A stretch of DNA of 35,233 bases. Source: Desulfobacterium sp. (GTDB lineage: Bacteria > Desulfobacterota > Desulfobacteria > Desulfobacterales > SURF-7). Positions 19,369-28,902 of the stretch are shown piece after piece. Under the pieces are notes generated by a model. That model was not told the DNA's origin and ran no database searches. It was given only the letters and a program-made list of their open reading frames with translations. Each line of letters starts with the position of its first letter. Position 1 is the first letter of the stretch. Where the stretch lies: assembly GCA_013824585.1 (NCBI GenBank), contig PNOB01000005.1, forward strand, positions 1 through 35,233, written 5' to 3'. Position numbers and translations under genes: made by a program.

Positions 19369-20045
19369 TTATTCTTGCTGTTGATACTGCTTCAAAGAGT
19401 TGCAGTGTTGCGATCGTGAGTGAGCATAGTGTCCTGTCGGAAATTACAATCGTTACCCAAAAGACCCATTCAAGATATCTGATGGAGATGATTGAGTCTG
19501 CTATTCGCCGATCCGGAATTTCAAAGCAGGAGTTGGACGGATATGCCGTAACCAAAGGACCGGGAAGTTTTACAGGATTGAGAATCGGAATCAGTACAAT
19601 GAAGGGCCTTTCCGAAGCAACGGGTAAACCGATCGTAGGAGTTTCCTCGCTGGATGCACTGGCTGTTTCTTTTTCCTTTTCAGTGTTTCCGGTATGTTCC
19701 ATGTTGGATGCAAGAAGAGGAGAGGTCTATTATGCATGGTACCACTTTAAAGATGGTGCCATGAAGAAAAGAAATCAGGACTCTGTTGCATCCCCAAAAT
19801 CGGTTTCTGCTGATTTGAAAACTCCATGTTTGTTTGTTGGCGATGGATCCGAGGTTTACCGGGAAGTCCTTATGGATCAGAACAAGGGGAATGTTTTTTT
19901 CTCCCCACCGTCTCAAAATATTATTCGTGCAGCTCATGTGGGATATCTTGGGATTGAGAAAATTCACAGTCTGGAAACCCTGGATAATGTACTTATCCCG
20001 CATTATATAAGGAAATGTGATGCAGTGTATAAAAATGAGTATTAA
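19365..20045 (+). CDS. tsaB: tRNA threonylcarbamoyladenosine biosynthesis protein TsaB
   Basis: MIILAVDTASKSCSVAIV...GPGSFTGLRIGISTMKGLSEA...SSLDALA; overlaps the lon stop. Confidence 0.94.
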   Translation: MIILAVDTASKSCSVAIVSEHSVLSEITIVTQKTHSRYLMEMIESAIRRSGISKQELDGYAVTKGPGSFTGLRIGISTMKGLSEATGKPIVGVSSLDALAVSFSFSVFPVCSMLDARRGEVYYAWYHFKDGAMKKRNQDSVASPKSVSADLKTPCLFVGDGSEVYREVLMDQNKGNVFFSPPSQNIIRAAHVGYLGIEKIHSLETLDNVLIPHYIRKCDAVYKNEY

Positions 20046-20176
20046 TTGAGTGAAACGTTTCTTCTGTTATCATTGACAATTGGGTCTGGTTTTGATATTT
20101 TTACAAAGTTTTTTATATTATTAATAATATATTCAATATGTTGGATATAGAATCAGGATAGCAAGCAAAGGCGTGG

Positions 20177-20848
20177 ATGGAAAAATATTTTTGGTCTGAA
20201 CCGATACACTTTACAGCTTTTCCAATTGCAAAACCAGGATATGGTGTAATTGGGGCATCTGCATTTGCAACAGCAATATTTGCATTGATCGGTTTTGCAG
20301 GGCTCTCATTTCTGGGCCTCATGGTTACTTTTTTTATCTGTTGGTTTTTCAGGGATCCGGATCGTGTTGTACCCACACAGGAAGGGGCAGTGGTTTCACC
20401 GGCTGATGGCAAGGTGATTATTCATGAAATTGTAAATGAAAATCCTTTTATCAAGGGCCCCTGCCTGAAAATCAGTATTTTCATGTCCGTGTTTAATGTA
20501 CATGTAAACCGGATTCCCCATGAGGGAAAAATCTCCCGGGTTGTGTATAATCCAGGTAAATTTTTTTCTGCCAATCTGGATAAGGCTTCACTAGATAATG
20601 AACAGAATGCAATAATTCTGGAGACAGAAGAAGGAAAGAAAATCTGTTTTATCCAGATTGCCGGTCTGATTGCAAGACGGATTCTCTGCAGAATCCAGGA
20701 AGGGGATGAGTTATTACGGGGGCAACGGTTTGGAATGATCTGTTTCGGGTCCCGTCTGGATCTGTTTTTGCCTCCTGATACCCGATCGGAAATCTCAATC
20801 GGAGACAAGGTACAGGCTGGTACATCCATATTGGGGTATCTAATTTGA
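20177..20848 (+). CDS. psd: Phosphatidylserine decarboxylase family protein (short form)
   Basis: FFRDPDRVVPTQEGAVVSPADGKV, ISIFMSVFNVHVNRIPHEG, RFGMICFGSRLDLFLP (GS processing site). Confidence 0.93.
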   Translation: MEKYFWSEPIHFTAFPIAKPGYGVIGASAFATAIFALIGFAGLSFLGLMVTFFICWFFRDPDRVVPTQEGAVVSPADGKVIIHEIVNENPFIKGPCLKISIFMSVFNVHVNRIPHEGKISRVVYNPGKFFSANLDKASLDNEQNAIILETEEGKKICFIQIAGLIARRILCRIQEGDELLRGQRFGMICFGSRLDLFLPPDTRSEISIGDKVQAGTSILGYLI

Positions 20849-20892
20849 GTCATTACTGAAATCAGATCATTTTGAATCAAGGAAATATGCCT

Positions 20893-20920
20893 CGCCGACC
20901 TTTTTGGTCGGCGATTTTAA
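20893..20920 (+). terminator. Intrinsic terminator downstream of psd
   Basis: CGCCGACC-TTTTT-GGTCGGCG followed by ATTTTAA. Confidence 0.75.
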
Positions 20921-20958
20921 TCTAAACTTTTAGATCAGGGACATTGGAGTAAAAGTAT

Positions 20959-22029
20959 ATGTCGAAGAAGTATAAAATTGCTGTAGTCGGAGGGGATGGA
21001 ACAGGTCCTGAGGTTGTTGCAGAAGGAATCAAGGTATTGAATGCTGTTGCAGAAAAGAGTGATTTTTCTTTACAATATACCCATTTCCATATTGGTGGTG
21101 AGCACTATAAGGCTACAGGAGAGATCCTTACAGACAAGGTTAAGGCATCACTACGAGAACACGACTCGATTTTTCTGGGTGCCATCGGGCATCCGGATGT
21201 GAAACCAGGGATTCTTGAGAAAGGACTTCTGTTGAACTTACGGTTTGATTTTGATCAATATATTAACCTGCGACCTGTCAAATTATATGAAGGTGTTGAA
21301 ACCCCGCTGAGGAATAAAAAGCCAGAAGATATTGATTTTGTTGTGGTTCGGGAAAATACGGAAGGGCTTTATTCAGGGGCAGGCGGCACCCTGAAGTATG
21401 GGACACCGGATGAGGTAGCTGTTCAGGAGTCGATCAATACACGAAAAGGTGTAGAAAGGTGTGTTCGATACGCATTTGAGTACTGTCGGAAACGCAATAA
21501 AAGAAAAAAATTGACCTTGTGTGGAAAAACCAATGTGCTGACGTTTGCCTTTGATTTATGGGAAAGAACTTTTCATGAAGTGTCCAAAGAGTATCCGGAT
21601 ATTGAGATAGACTACGCACATGTGGATGCGATCTGCATGTGGATGGTAAAAAACCCAGAATGGTTTGATGTCATTGTAACCGACAACATGTTTGGAGATA
21701 TCATTACCGATCTTGGTGCAATGATTCAGGGCGGCATGGGGATTGCCGCAGGCGGCAATATCAATCCACATGGTGTTTCCATGTTTGAGCCTATCGGTGG
21801 CTCAGCTCCGAAGTACACAGGGAAACAGGTAATTAACCCCCTGGCAGCGATCATGGCTGGACAGTTGATGCTGGAGACACTTGGAGAACAAAAAGCAGCA
21901 GAACGGGTTGAAACTGCTGTTCAGAAAGTCCTGCGGGAGGATATCAAAGACGTTGCTGCCGGTAAAATGGGTTACACAACAAGTGAAGTCGGAGATCTTG
22001 TTGCGGAGTTTATCGGAAAAACATCATAA
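20959..22029 (+). CDS. 3-isopropylmalate/isocitrate dehydrogenase family protein
   Basis: [91 protein letters not shown]. The subfamily is not decided from sequence alone. Confidence 0.92.
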   Translation: MSKKYKIAVVGGDGTGPEVVAEGIKVLNAVAEKSDFSLQYTHFHIGGEHYKATGEILTDKVKASLREHDSIFLGAIGHPDVKPGILEKGLLLNLRFDFDQYINLRPVKLYEGVETPLRNKKPEDIDFVVVRENTEGLYSGAGGTLKYGTPDEVAVQESINTRKGVERCVRYAFEYCRKRNKRKKLTLCGKTNVLTFAFDLWERTFHEVSKEYPDIEIDYAHVDAICMWMVKNPEWFDVIVTDNMFGDIITDLGAMIQGGMGIAAGGNINPHGVSMFEPIGGSAPKYTGKQVINPLAAIMAGQLMLETLGEQKAAERVETAVQKVLREDIKDVAAGKMGYTTSEVGDLVAEFIGKTS

Positions 22030-22081
22030 TGTTTCATTTCATAAATGGTTTTTTTTAGAAGATTGCTTCAGGAGTGTAAGT

Positions 22082-22549
22082 GTGGAACGAGTACCGATAA
22101 CAAAAACTGGATATGAAGTTCTGAGAAAAGAGCTTATTCAGCTCAAGAGCGTTGAACGTCCATTGAACATTAAGGCGATTGAAGAAGCCAGAGCCCATGG
22201 TGATTTGTCTGAAAATGCTGAATTTGATGCGGCAAAGGATCGTCAGGGATTTATTGAGGGGAGAATTGGTGAGCTTGAATTTAAACTGGCCAATGCAGAT
22301 ATTATAGACCCCACGAAACTATCAAAAAATAAGGTTGTGTTTGGATGCCGGGTATTGCTTGAGAATGCGGCTACCGGTGATGAGGTTGAATATCAATTGG
22401 TTGGCCCGGATGAATCCGATATTGATGAAGGCCGGATTTCGGTTTCATCCCCTCTTGGGAAAGCAATGCTCGGGAAGGTACCCGGAGACGAAGTCGTTCT
22501 GAATGCTCCGGGTGGTAAAAGGAGCTATGAGCTGATTGAGATTCTATAG
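22082..22549 (+). CDS. greA: Transcription elongation factor GreA (GTG start)
   Basis: VPITKTGYEVLRKELIQLKSVERP...EARAHGDLSENAEFDAAKDRQGFIEGRI; AGGAG RBS before GTG 22082. The ORF-track N-terminal extension overlaps the upstream gene and is spurious. Confidence 0.95.
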   Translation: MERVPITKTGYEVLRKELIQLKSVERPLNIKAIEEARAHGDLSENAEFDAAKDRQGFIEGRIGELEFKLANADIIDPTKLSKNKVVFGCRVLLENAATGDEVEYQLVGPDESDIDEGRISVSSPLGKAMLGKVPGDEVVLNAPGGKRSYELIEIL

Positions 22550-22602
22550 GATGGATAAGCTTTTTATATATTTGAATAACAATTAACAGGAGGATACTAA
22601 CT

Positions 22603-22797
22603 TTGGCACGTGTAACGATTGAAGACTGCCTGGAAAAAGTCGAGAACCGATTTGAACTGGTACATATGGCTGCCAAACGGGTACGACAGATTCGAGAAGG
22701 TTCAGATTATCTGGTATATTCTCCGAAAAATGAGGATATTGTTGTTTCATTACGGGAGATAGCTGCTGGTAAGGTGCATCGGAAAAAGAACGAGTAA
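22603..22797 (+). CDS. rpoZ: DNA-directed RNA polymerase subunit omega (TTG start)
   Basis: [39 protein letters not shown]. Confidence 0.95.
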   Translation: MARVTIEDCLEKVENRFELVHMAAKRVRQIREGSDYLVYSPKNEDIVVSLREIAAGKVHRKKNE

Positions 22798-22820
22798 TTC
22801 TATTCGGATAGACTTATTTC

Positions 22821-23543
22821 ATGTCACGTCATCCCTATTCGACAATGAAGCGGTTGGTTGGAAAGGCTATCCACCAATACCGAATGATTTCCGATGGTGA
22901 AAAAATTGCAGTCGGGCTTTCCGGAGGGAAAGACAGTCTGTCCTTGATGTGGATTTTAACAGAACGTTTATCACGGATTCCAATTTCATACGAGTTGTTT
23001 GCGATTTACGTTGATCCAGGGTTCGAGGGCAGTGATCTTTCTTATCTGGAAGACTATTGCACAAAAATGAATTACAATCTGCGGGTGGAAAGATCTGATT
23101 TCGGCATCAGAGCTCATGGAGAAGAGAACCGGGAAAATCCCTGTTTTTTATGTTCCCGACTGAGACGAAAAAGATTGTTTGAAGTCGCATCTGAACTTGG
23201 TTGTAATAAGTTGGCACTCGGTCACCATAAAGATGATATTATTGAAACTCTCTTCATGAATATGTGTTATGGAGGGAACATTAGCACAATGATTCCGTCA
23301 CAATCTTTGTTTGATGGAGAGTTCACGATTATTCGTCCGTTGTCTTATATTGATGAAGATGTCATAATCCGGTTTGCACAACAGAATGATTTCCCGGTGT
23401 TTCGGAATGCTTGCCCTTCTGAAAAACATTCCAAGCGATATGAGATGAAACAGATGCTTGCGGAACTGTATAAAAACAATCGAAAAATTAAAGGCAATAT
23501 TTTTCGATCCATGTCCAATGTAAATACAGATTACCTTTTATGA
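22821..23543 (+). CDS. TtcA-family PP-loop ATPase (tRNA 2-thiocytidine biosynthesis-like)
   Basis: SGGKDS PP-loop, NPCFLCSRLRRKRLFEVASELGCNKLALGHHKDDIIETLFMNM. Confidence 0.88.
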   Translation: MSRHPYSTMKRLVGKAIHQYRMISDGEKIAVGLSGGKDSLSLMWILTERLSRIPISYELFAIYVDPGFEGSDLSYLEDYCTKMNYNLRVERSDFGIRAHGEENRENPCFLCSRLRRKRLFEVASELGCNKLALGHHKDDIIETLFMNMCYGGNISTMIPSQSLFDGEFTIIRPLSYIDEDVIIRFAQQNDFPVFRNACPSEKHSKRYEMKQMLAELYKNNRKIKGNIFRSMSNVNTDYLL

Positions 23544-23556
23544 CAGGAGGGCAAGG

Positions 23557-24375
23557 ATTATCACATTCGATTTCAATCCTTTTTCAAACATGAAAGATAT
23601 ACAGAACCAACTGGATGATCGAAACATTCCGATTAATAAGGTCGGTATCAAGAATATTAAATATCCCATTACCGTAATGGATCGGAAAGATAATAAACAG
23701 CATACAGTTGCAACCATTAATATGTATGTAGATCTTCCGCATGACAGCAAAGGAACTCATATGAGCCGATTTGTGGAGATGCTGCATGCATTCCGGCCAG
23801 AAGTATCCTTGAAATCTTTTTCTGTTATTTTGAATCAGATGAAGAAAGACCTCCACGCCGCATCCGCACATATTGAGGTTACATTCCCTTATTTTATCCG
23901 TAAAGAAGCTCCTGTCAGCAAATCTCCAGGTCTGATGGATTATACATGCCGGCTGATTGGAAATAGTGATCCAAAAGGAAGACTGGACCTTATATCCGAG
24001 GTAATTGTTCCCATCTCTTCTGTCTGCCCGTGCAGCAAGGAGATCAGCAACGGAGGTGCGCACAATCAACGCGGGGAAGTCTGTTTAAGTACCCGGTTTA
24101 AAAAATTTATCTGGATAGAAGATATGATAACACTTGTAGAAAGCGCAGCCTCCTGTGACGTTTTCTCGGTGTTGAAACGGGTTGATGAAAAATGGGTAAC
24201 AGAAAAAGGATTCAATAATCCGAAGTTTGTTGAGGATATCGTTCGTGATATTTCCAAGACCTTAATGGAGGATGACAATATTATCTGGTTTTCAGTGAGC
24301 GTTGAGAATTTTGAATCGATTCATCATCACAGCGCTTATGCATTTATCACAAGTGATAAAAAAAATAGAAATTAA
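23557..24375 (+). CDS. folE2: GTP cyclohydrolase I type 2 (FolE2/MptA); start either AUU 23557 (good SD) or ATG 23590
   Basis: MKDIQNQLDDRNIPINKVGIKNIKYPITVMDR...TVATINMYVDLPHDSKGTHMSRFVE..., VICPCSKEIS-like motif (SVCPCSKEISNGGAHNQRGEV). Confidence 0.93.
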   Translation: MITFDFNPFSNMKDIQNQLDDRNIPINKVGIKNIKYPITVMDRKDNKQHTVATINMYVDLPHDSKGTHMSRFVEMLHAFRPEVSLKSFSVILNQMKKDLHAASAHIEVTFPYFIRKEAPVSKSPGLMDYTCRLIGNSDPKGRLDLISEVIVPISSVCPCSKEISNGGAHNQRGEVCLSTRFKKFIWIEDMITLVESAASCDVFSVLKRVDEKWVTEKGFNNPKFVEDIVRDISKTLMEDDNIIWFSVSVENFESIHHHSAYAFITSDKKNRN

Positions 24376-24405
24376 TTTTATATTGGGGTTGTTTTTTTTG
24401 ACAGG

Positions 24406-25638
24406 CTAGTAGAAATGGTTCATCAATTTCATAATGTTTTCCATCGAATTTGGGTTGGAATTCAATATGACAACAAAGCTGAGCAGTTTACCTGTTCGCG
24501 TCTGTAAATATCCAACCCGCGACCGGACTCCGGTCAGGGTTCCTGTTTTATAAAGCTCACGTCCCTGTTTCCTCAGCAAATTCCGGTATGGAAAAAATTC
24601 CTTCAATATTTGGCTCATCATGTTTGCTGACAATCGATTTAAGGTTGAAAGCCCGGAACCTTCCTGAAATTGAATTTTAGACAATCCATGGTGGGTTGCG
24701 GCATATGAATGTGCAACCTGAATTCCTTTTGCAAGGGTTCCAGGTTCCCCGAACTTTGCAGCTCCGGCAGCGATCAGAATCTGGTTAGCTGTGAAATTAC
24801 TAGAATAATGGAGCATTTTTTCAATAATGTCCTGTATAGAGTAGGGAGATCGATATCGCAGAATGAGCGCATCATGATTTTTATCAATGGCACCTTGCCG
24901 GATCATTCCCTTGACAGAAACTTCACTTTCTAAAAAATGTTTGAATATATGGCCGGCGTATAGAAGATGCTCATGATTGTTATCAGACAGAATGATTCTA
25001 CCATGATCCAATGAAGAACGGGCTATTCTGTCTGCTATAAATGGCAGTAAGGGAGTTTGGGATTCTGCACTGATATATGCTCCATTTTGATCCTTTTTAA
25101 AAAAAACAGTATTGAAATTCACACACAGAGAACCATTTGGGGCATCATAGGGCTGGACTGATTTTTTTGTTGCACCGGGAATGGTCATCGGTGATTGAAA
25201 ATATGTATCATCCAGAATTATATCGTTTATTTCATGGATCTGGTCACCAATCTGATGAACCATTTCAGGAATGATTTCTGAAATGAGCAAAGGATCTCCA
25301 TAGCCTTTAATTTTTAAGTTTTTATACGGATCACTAAAAAAATCAGTATGAAAGTGATAATCATCCCCAAGTGCATTCATTGCAACCAGGGCTGTGAAAA
25401 GTTTTAAAATCGATGCTGGAATCAGCATCTGATCAGCCTGTATACGAATCAGATTCGTATCGGAACTGATTTCGGAAACGAGAAGTGAATCGTTTTTCCC
25501 TAGAAATTTTTTGAAGGAATCTTCAGTTACTGAAGCCTGGGATAATTTATGTCCCATGGAAAACACGCAGACACATATCATCAGGCACTTGAGTGATTGC
25601 AGAAAAGGGCGTGTATCGGGCAATTTATTATTTTTCAT
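24406..25638 (-). CDS. dacB: D-alanyl-D-alanine carboxypeptidase/endopeptidase (PBP4, peptidase S13)
   Basis: SxxK (PASILKLFTALVAM), SxN (HYSSNFTANQ), KTG (YKTGTLTGVRSRVGYL). Confidence 0.9.
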   Translation of the reverse strand: MKNNKLPDTRPFLQSLKCLMICVCVFSMGHKLSQASVTEDSFKKFLGKNDSLLVSEISSDTNLIRIQADQMLIPASILKLFTALVAMNALGDDYHFHTDFFSDPYKNLKIKGYGDPLLISEIIPEMVHQIGDQIHEINDIILDDTYFQSPMTIPGATKKSVQPYDAPNGSLCVNFNTVFFKKDQNGAYISAESQTPLLPFIADRIARSSLDHGRIILSDNNHEHLLYAGHIFKHFLESEVSVKGMIRQGAIDKNHDALILRYRSPYSIQDIIEKMLHYSSNFTANQILIAAGAAKFGEPGTLAKGIQVAHSYAATHHGLSKIQFQEGSGLSTLNRLSANMMSQILKEFFPYRNLLRKQGRELYKTGTLTGVRSRVGYLQTRTGKLLSFVVILNSNPNSMENIMKLMNHFY

Positions 25639-25839
25639 GAATCAGGTTAAGGTAAGATCAATAGAGTGTATTATATAATGTCTGTACTTTTTAGATATAG
25701 TCAAATCATGTACAACAATATCAAACAAAGGATGCTTTTTATCCTTTACTATTTAATCAACTATCGTTATGAGTGAAACCTATCTAAAGCGTAACATATT
25801 TTTTGACAGATTGGTATCATAAAGATGTAACGGAGATTT

Positions 25840-26454
25840 ATGAAGGGTAATACATTCCAGGAGTTGCGTGAAAGAGAACAGCATTTGCGCCGGGAAGTAA
25901 TCATCATTGCAACAGAAGATTTGTTTTCTCGAAAGGCGTTTCATGAAATCAGCATGAAGGATATTGCAAAGGCAGCAAAGGTATCTGTTGCAAGTATCTA
26001 TCGGTATTTTGATTCACAGGAGGATCTGCTGTTGGCTGTTTTATTGAAAGATATCGATAATGTGAATCAATTGATCAGAAATTTGACAGAGGCGGCTGAT
26101 TCCTCTCTGGAAGAGATATCATGCATCTTCGTTGATTATCTGCTTGATAATGAAGCCACTTTTCAGATTGCTTGTCATTTTTTAATCCGGGGAGACCGGG
26201 ATAGTGTTGTTTCTGAGAAATTTGAATCTGTGAAAGCTGTTTTCCTGGATCGTTTTGATTCCGGCCTCAATACAATGGATTATAAAAAACACAGTCGGGT
26301 TTTTTCAGAATCCTTTTTTGCAGCCATCCTTGGAATTGTGATTACCCATAGAGATCGTGAAGGCATGAGTATAGAAAACCGGGAGCACCTTTATGAACTT
26401 GCAAGATTTACTGCAAGGGCTTTCGATACTTCCATGAAAGCATTTTCAAGATAG
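25840..26454 (+). CDS. TetR/AcrR family transcriptional regulator
   Basis: N-terminal HTH ATEDLFSRKAFHEISMKDIAKAAKVSVASIYRYFDSQEDLLLAVL; TTGACA upstream at about 25803. Confidence 0.93.
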   Translation: MKGNTFQELREREQHLRREVIIIATEDLFSRKAFHEISMKDIAKAAKVSVASIYRYFDSQEDLLLAVLLKDIDNVNQLIRNLTEAADSSLEEISCIFVDYLLDNEATFQIACHFLIRGDRDSVVSEKFESVKAVFLDRFDSGLNTMDYKKHSRVFSESFFAAILGIVITHRDREGMSIENREHLYELARFTARAFDTSMKAFSR

Positions 26455-26461
26455 TGTGAGA

Positions 26462-28111
26462 TTATAATTCCATGATAACCGGAATAATTACAGGACGACG
26501 TTTAATAGTAAAATAAAAGTATTGACGTAAGGCAGTCTGAAGTTTTGCCTGGATAATTTCTATCCGGTTCGGGACTTCTGGACCGATATCTTCAATTATT
26601 TCAAGTACAACACATTGAGCATCATCCAGCAGATGCCCGGTTTCAGTCCAAAAAACAAATCCACGGGATAAAATTTCAGGACCGTGAATCACAATACCGG
26701 TTTCTTCATCAAAAACAAGGGTGACTACCACCACACCTTCTTCGGATAAAAAACGTCTTTCCTTCAGGACACTTCTGCCAACATCTCCAACTCCTTTTCC
26801 ATCAATCAGGACGCGGCTGGTTTCAATGCTTCCAGATATCCGGCCTCCGTTTTTATCAAATTCAATAATGTTCCCGTTTTCAGCCAGAATAATATTTTTT
26901 GGGGGAATACCGGTTTGTTCTGCCAATCTCGCATGGAGCAGCAGATGACGGTATTCACCGTGGGCAGGTATAAAAAATTTGGGTTTGGTCAGACCGATCA
27001 TCAACTTCAGCTCTTCTTGAAAAGCGTGTCCGGAAACATGGATGTTCGAGATTTTTTCATAAATAACATCCGCTCCCTTTCGGTATAAATTGTTAATGAT
27101 GTTTGTGATCGCTTTTTCATTTCCAGGTATGAATTTGGAAGAGAGGATAATGGTATCGCCTTTTTTAACTTTGATCTGCTTGTGGGTGTCAGAGGCCATA
27201 CGAGCCAGAGCAGACATGGGTTCTCCCTGGCTCCCTGTGGTGATCATCAGGATCTCATTGTCAGGAAAATTTTTGATATCATTGATAAAAATTTCCATAT
27301 TATCTGGAATGTTGATATGGCCGAGGGATTTTGCTATTTCTACTGTCATCTCAATGCTTCGGCCGTTCAATATGACTTTGCTATCTTTTTTGTTCGCAAT
27401 ATTAATTAATTGTTGAATTCTAGCGACATTTGAGGCAAACAGGGCAACAATCACCCTACCACTGGTGTTAAGAATGATCGATTCTAATTCCTGGCCAACA
27501 TGCTGATCTGATACGGTATATCCTTCTTTTTCAACATTGGTTGAATCTGACAGGAGGGCAAGAACACCTTGCCCGCCATACTTTGCAAGTTTATTGACAT
27601 CCGTAACCATGCCATCCACAGGATTATGGTTCATTTTAAAATCTCCGGTATGTATAATGGTGCCATAGGGTGTTTTGATCGCGATACCTACACAATCGAT
27701 TACACTATGGTTCACCCGAATGAAATCAAGTTCAAAAATACCGATTTTCAGTTTTTCATCAGGATGAATTTCATGTAATGACGATGTACCAAGAAGTCCA
27801 AATTCTTCCAGTTTTTTTCGGATTACACCGAGTGTATAGGGGGTTCCAAAAACCGGTGCGTTGACTTCTTTTAAAAGATATGGAAGGGCTCCGATGTGAT
27901 CCTCATGGGAATGGGTAATGACAATTCCGGAGATATGAGATTTTTTTTGTTTCAGATAGGTCATATCCGGAATGACGATATCAATTCCAAGCATATAATC
28001 TTCCGGGAACATCAATCCGGCATCAATGATGAAAATGGTATTTTGATATTCAAAAACCATCATATTCAATCCAATTTCACCAAATCCACCAAGTGGAATA
28101 ATTTTAAGCAT
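26462..28111 (-). CDS. rnj: Ribonuclease J
   Basis: MLKIIPLGGFGEIGLNMMVFEY, ITHSHEDHIGALPYLL, HTGDFKMNHNPVDG, ALLSDSTNVEKEGYT, PAHGEYRHL. Confidence 0.95.
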   Translation of the reverse strand: MLKIIPLGGFGEIGLNMMVFEYQNTIFIIDAGLMFPEDYMLGIDIVIPDMTYLKQKKSHISGIVITHSHEDHIGALPYLLKEVNAPVFGTPYTLGVIRKKLEEFGLLGTSSLHEIHPDEKLKIGIFELDFIRVNHSVIDCVGIAIKTPYGTIIHTGDFKMNHNPVDGMVTDVNKLAKYGGQGVLALLSDSTNVEKEGYTVSDQHVGQELESIILNTSGRVIVALFASNVARIQQLINIANKKDSKVILNGRSIEMTVEIAKSLGHINIPDNMEIFINDIKNFPDNEILMITTGSQGEPMSALARMASDTHKQIKVKKGDTIILSSKFIPGNEKAITNIINNLYRKGADVIYEKISNIHVSGHAFQEELKLMIGLTKPKFFIPAHGEYRHLLLHARLAEQTGIPPKNIILAENGNIIEFDKNGGRISGSIETSRVLIDGKGVGDVGRSVLKERRFLSEEGVVVVTLVFDEETGIVIHGPEILSRGFVFWTETGHLLDDAQCVVLEIIEDIGPEVPNRIEIIQAKLQTALRQYFYFTIKRRPVIIPVIMEL

Positions 28112-28271
28112 AGAGTATCACCCTTCTGCCATATCTATCAGGAGTCGATATATTTCTTTATGGTAAATTTCTTATCATTACCCAGTGATCATTTTATTAA
28201 TAATGATGCCCCGGGCATTGAAAAAAATGAGTACAAATGTGGAAACGCTGGAGCTGAGCCCCATGAGGAAG

Positions 28272-28622
28272 TTAAACATGGACTTCCAATTTTTCAAGAA
28301 TTGCATCAAGCAAACGGATAAACCAGTTTCGCTGGGATTCCGTTGCATAGCGAACACAATCGCACCTTACCCGATTGCCGGTTCGTACGAGAAGTTCACA
28401 TGATAGTTTATCCGGTTCAAGTTCAACAGCAAAGTAAAAGGGTTTGCACGCATCATGCGAAATCTGTATTTCAGCAAGAATTTTCGGATCTATATGTATC
28501 CAGTAAATGCCACCGATTTTTGATGCTTCGAAGTGGTCGTCAAAATATGTTTTAATCTTCTCGTAGTCTTCTATCCTCAGTTCGTCTATTACGTATTGTT
28601 TCATGGCATTTCGAGTTATCAC
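28272..28622 (-). CDS. Uncharacterised protein; start could be ATG 28604
   Basis: Intact ORF MKQYVIDELRIEDYEKIKTYFDDHFEASKIGGIYWIHIDPKILAEIQ..., codon use looks coding, same strand and upstream of RNase J; no family recognised. Confidence 0.7.
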   Translation of the reverse strand: MITRNAMKQYVIDELRIEDYEKIKTYFDDHFEASKIGGIYWIHIDPKILAEIQISHDACKPFYFAVELEPDKLSCELLVRTGNRVRCDCVRYATESQRNWFIRLLDAILEKLEVHV

Positions 28623-28701
28623 AGTTCAATTGATGGTGCAATATATATTCTGTCACTCACTTTCTTGACAAGATGAAAGATATCTGGTAACTGGAGTGAT
28701 C

Positions 28702-28803
28702 ATGAGTAACTTCCAAAATCAAAAAGGACCGGGTTATTTTTACAGCTATTATTGTTTTTTTGGTTTTTTTAGCTGGCTATGCGGCCTGGATGGAGGAGGT
28801 TGA
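28702..28803 (+). CDS. Candidate aromatic amino acid leader peptide MSNFQNQKGPGYFYSYYCFFGFFSWLCGLDGGG
   Basis: GGAG RBS at 28692-28695, ATG 28702, TGA 28801-28803; core YFYSYYCFFGFFSW; followed by a terminator and an aromatic-biosynthesis operon. Confidence 0.75.
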   Translation: MSNFQNQKGPGYFYSYYCFFGFFSWLCGLDGGG

Positions 28804-28829
28804 CCATCATATAAAGAGACATCTTTACA

Positions 28830-28864
28830 GGGCCGCAAGCAAAGCTTGCGGCCCTTTTTTTTTA
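28830..28864 (+). terminator. Intrinsic terminator (attenuator) upstream of ADH-synthase-like gene
   Basis: GGGCCGCAAGC-AAA-GCTTGCGGCCC followed by a run of 10 T; located 39 nt upstream of the downstream gene start. Confidence 0.93.
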
Positions 28865-28902
28865 ATCACAAAAAAAGTGATCCAACCTAAAAAGGAGGAA
28901 GT

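Noticed and set aside
20888-20926. Micro-ORF MPRRPFWSAILI upstream of the isopropylmalate/isocitrate dehydrogenase-family gene as a branched-chain leader
   Set aside because: The ORF spans the terminator hairpin itself and has only three branched-chain codons; more likely the terminator of psd read by chance.
21881-22081. N-terminal extension of GreA in the ORF track
   Set aside because: Overlaps the preceding dehydrogenase gene; the RBS and family N-terminus support a GTG start at 22082.
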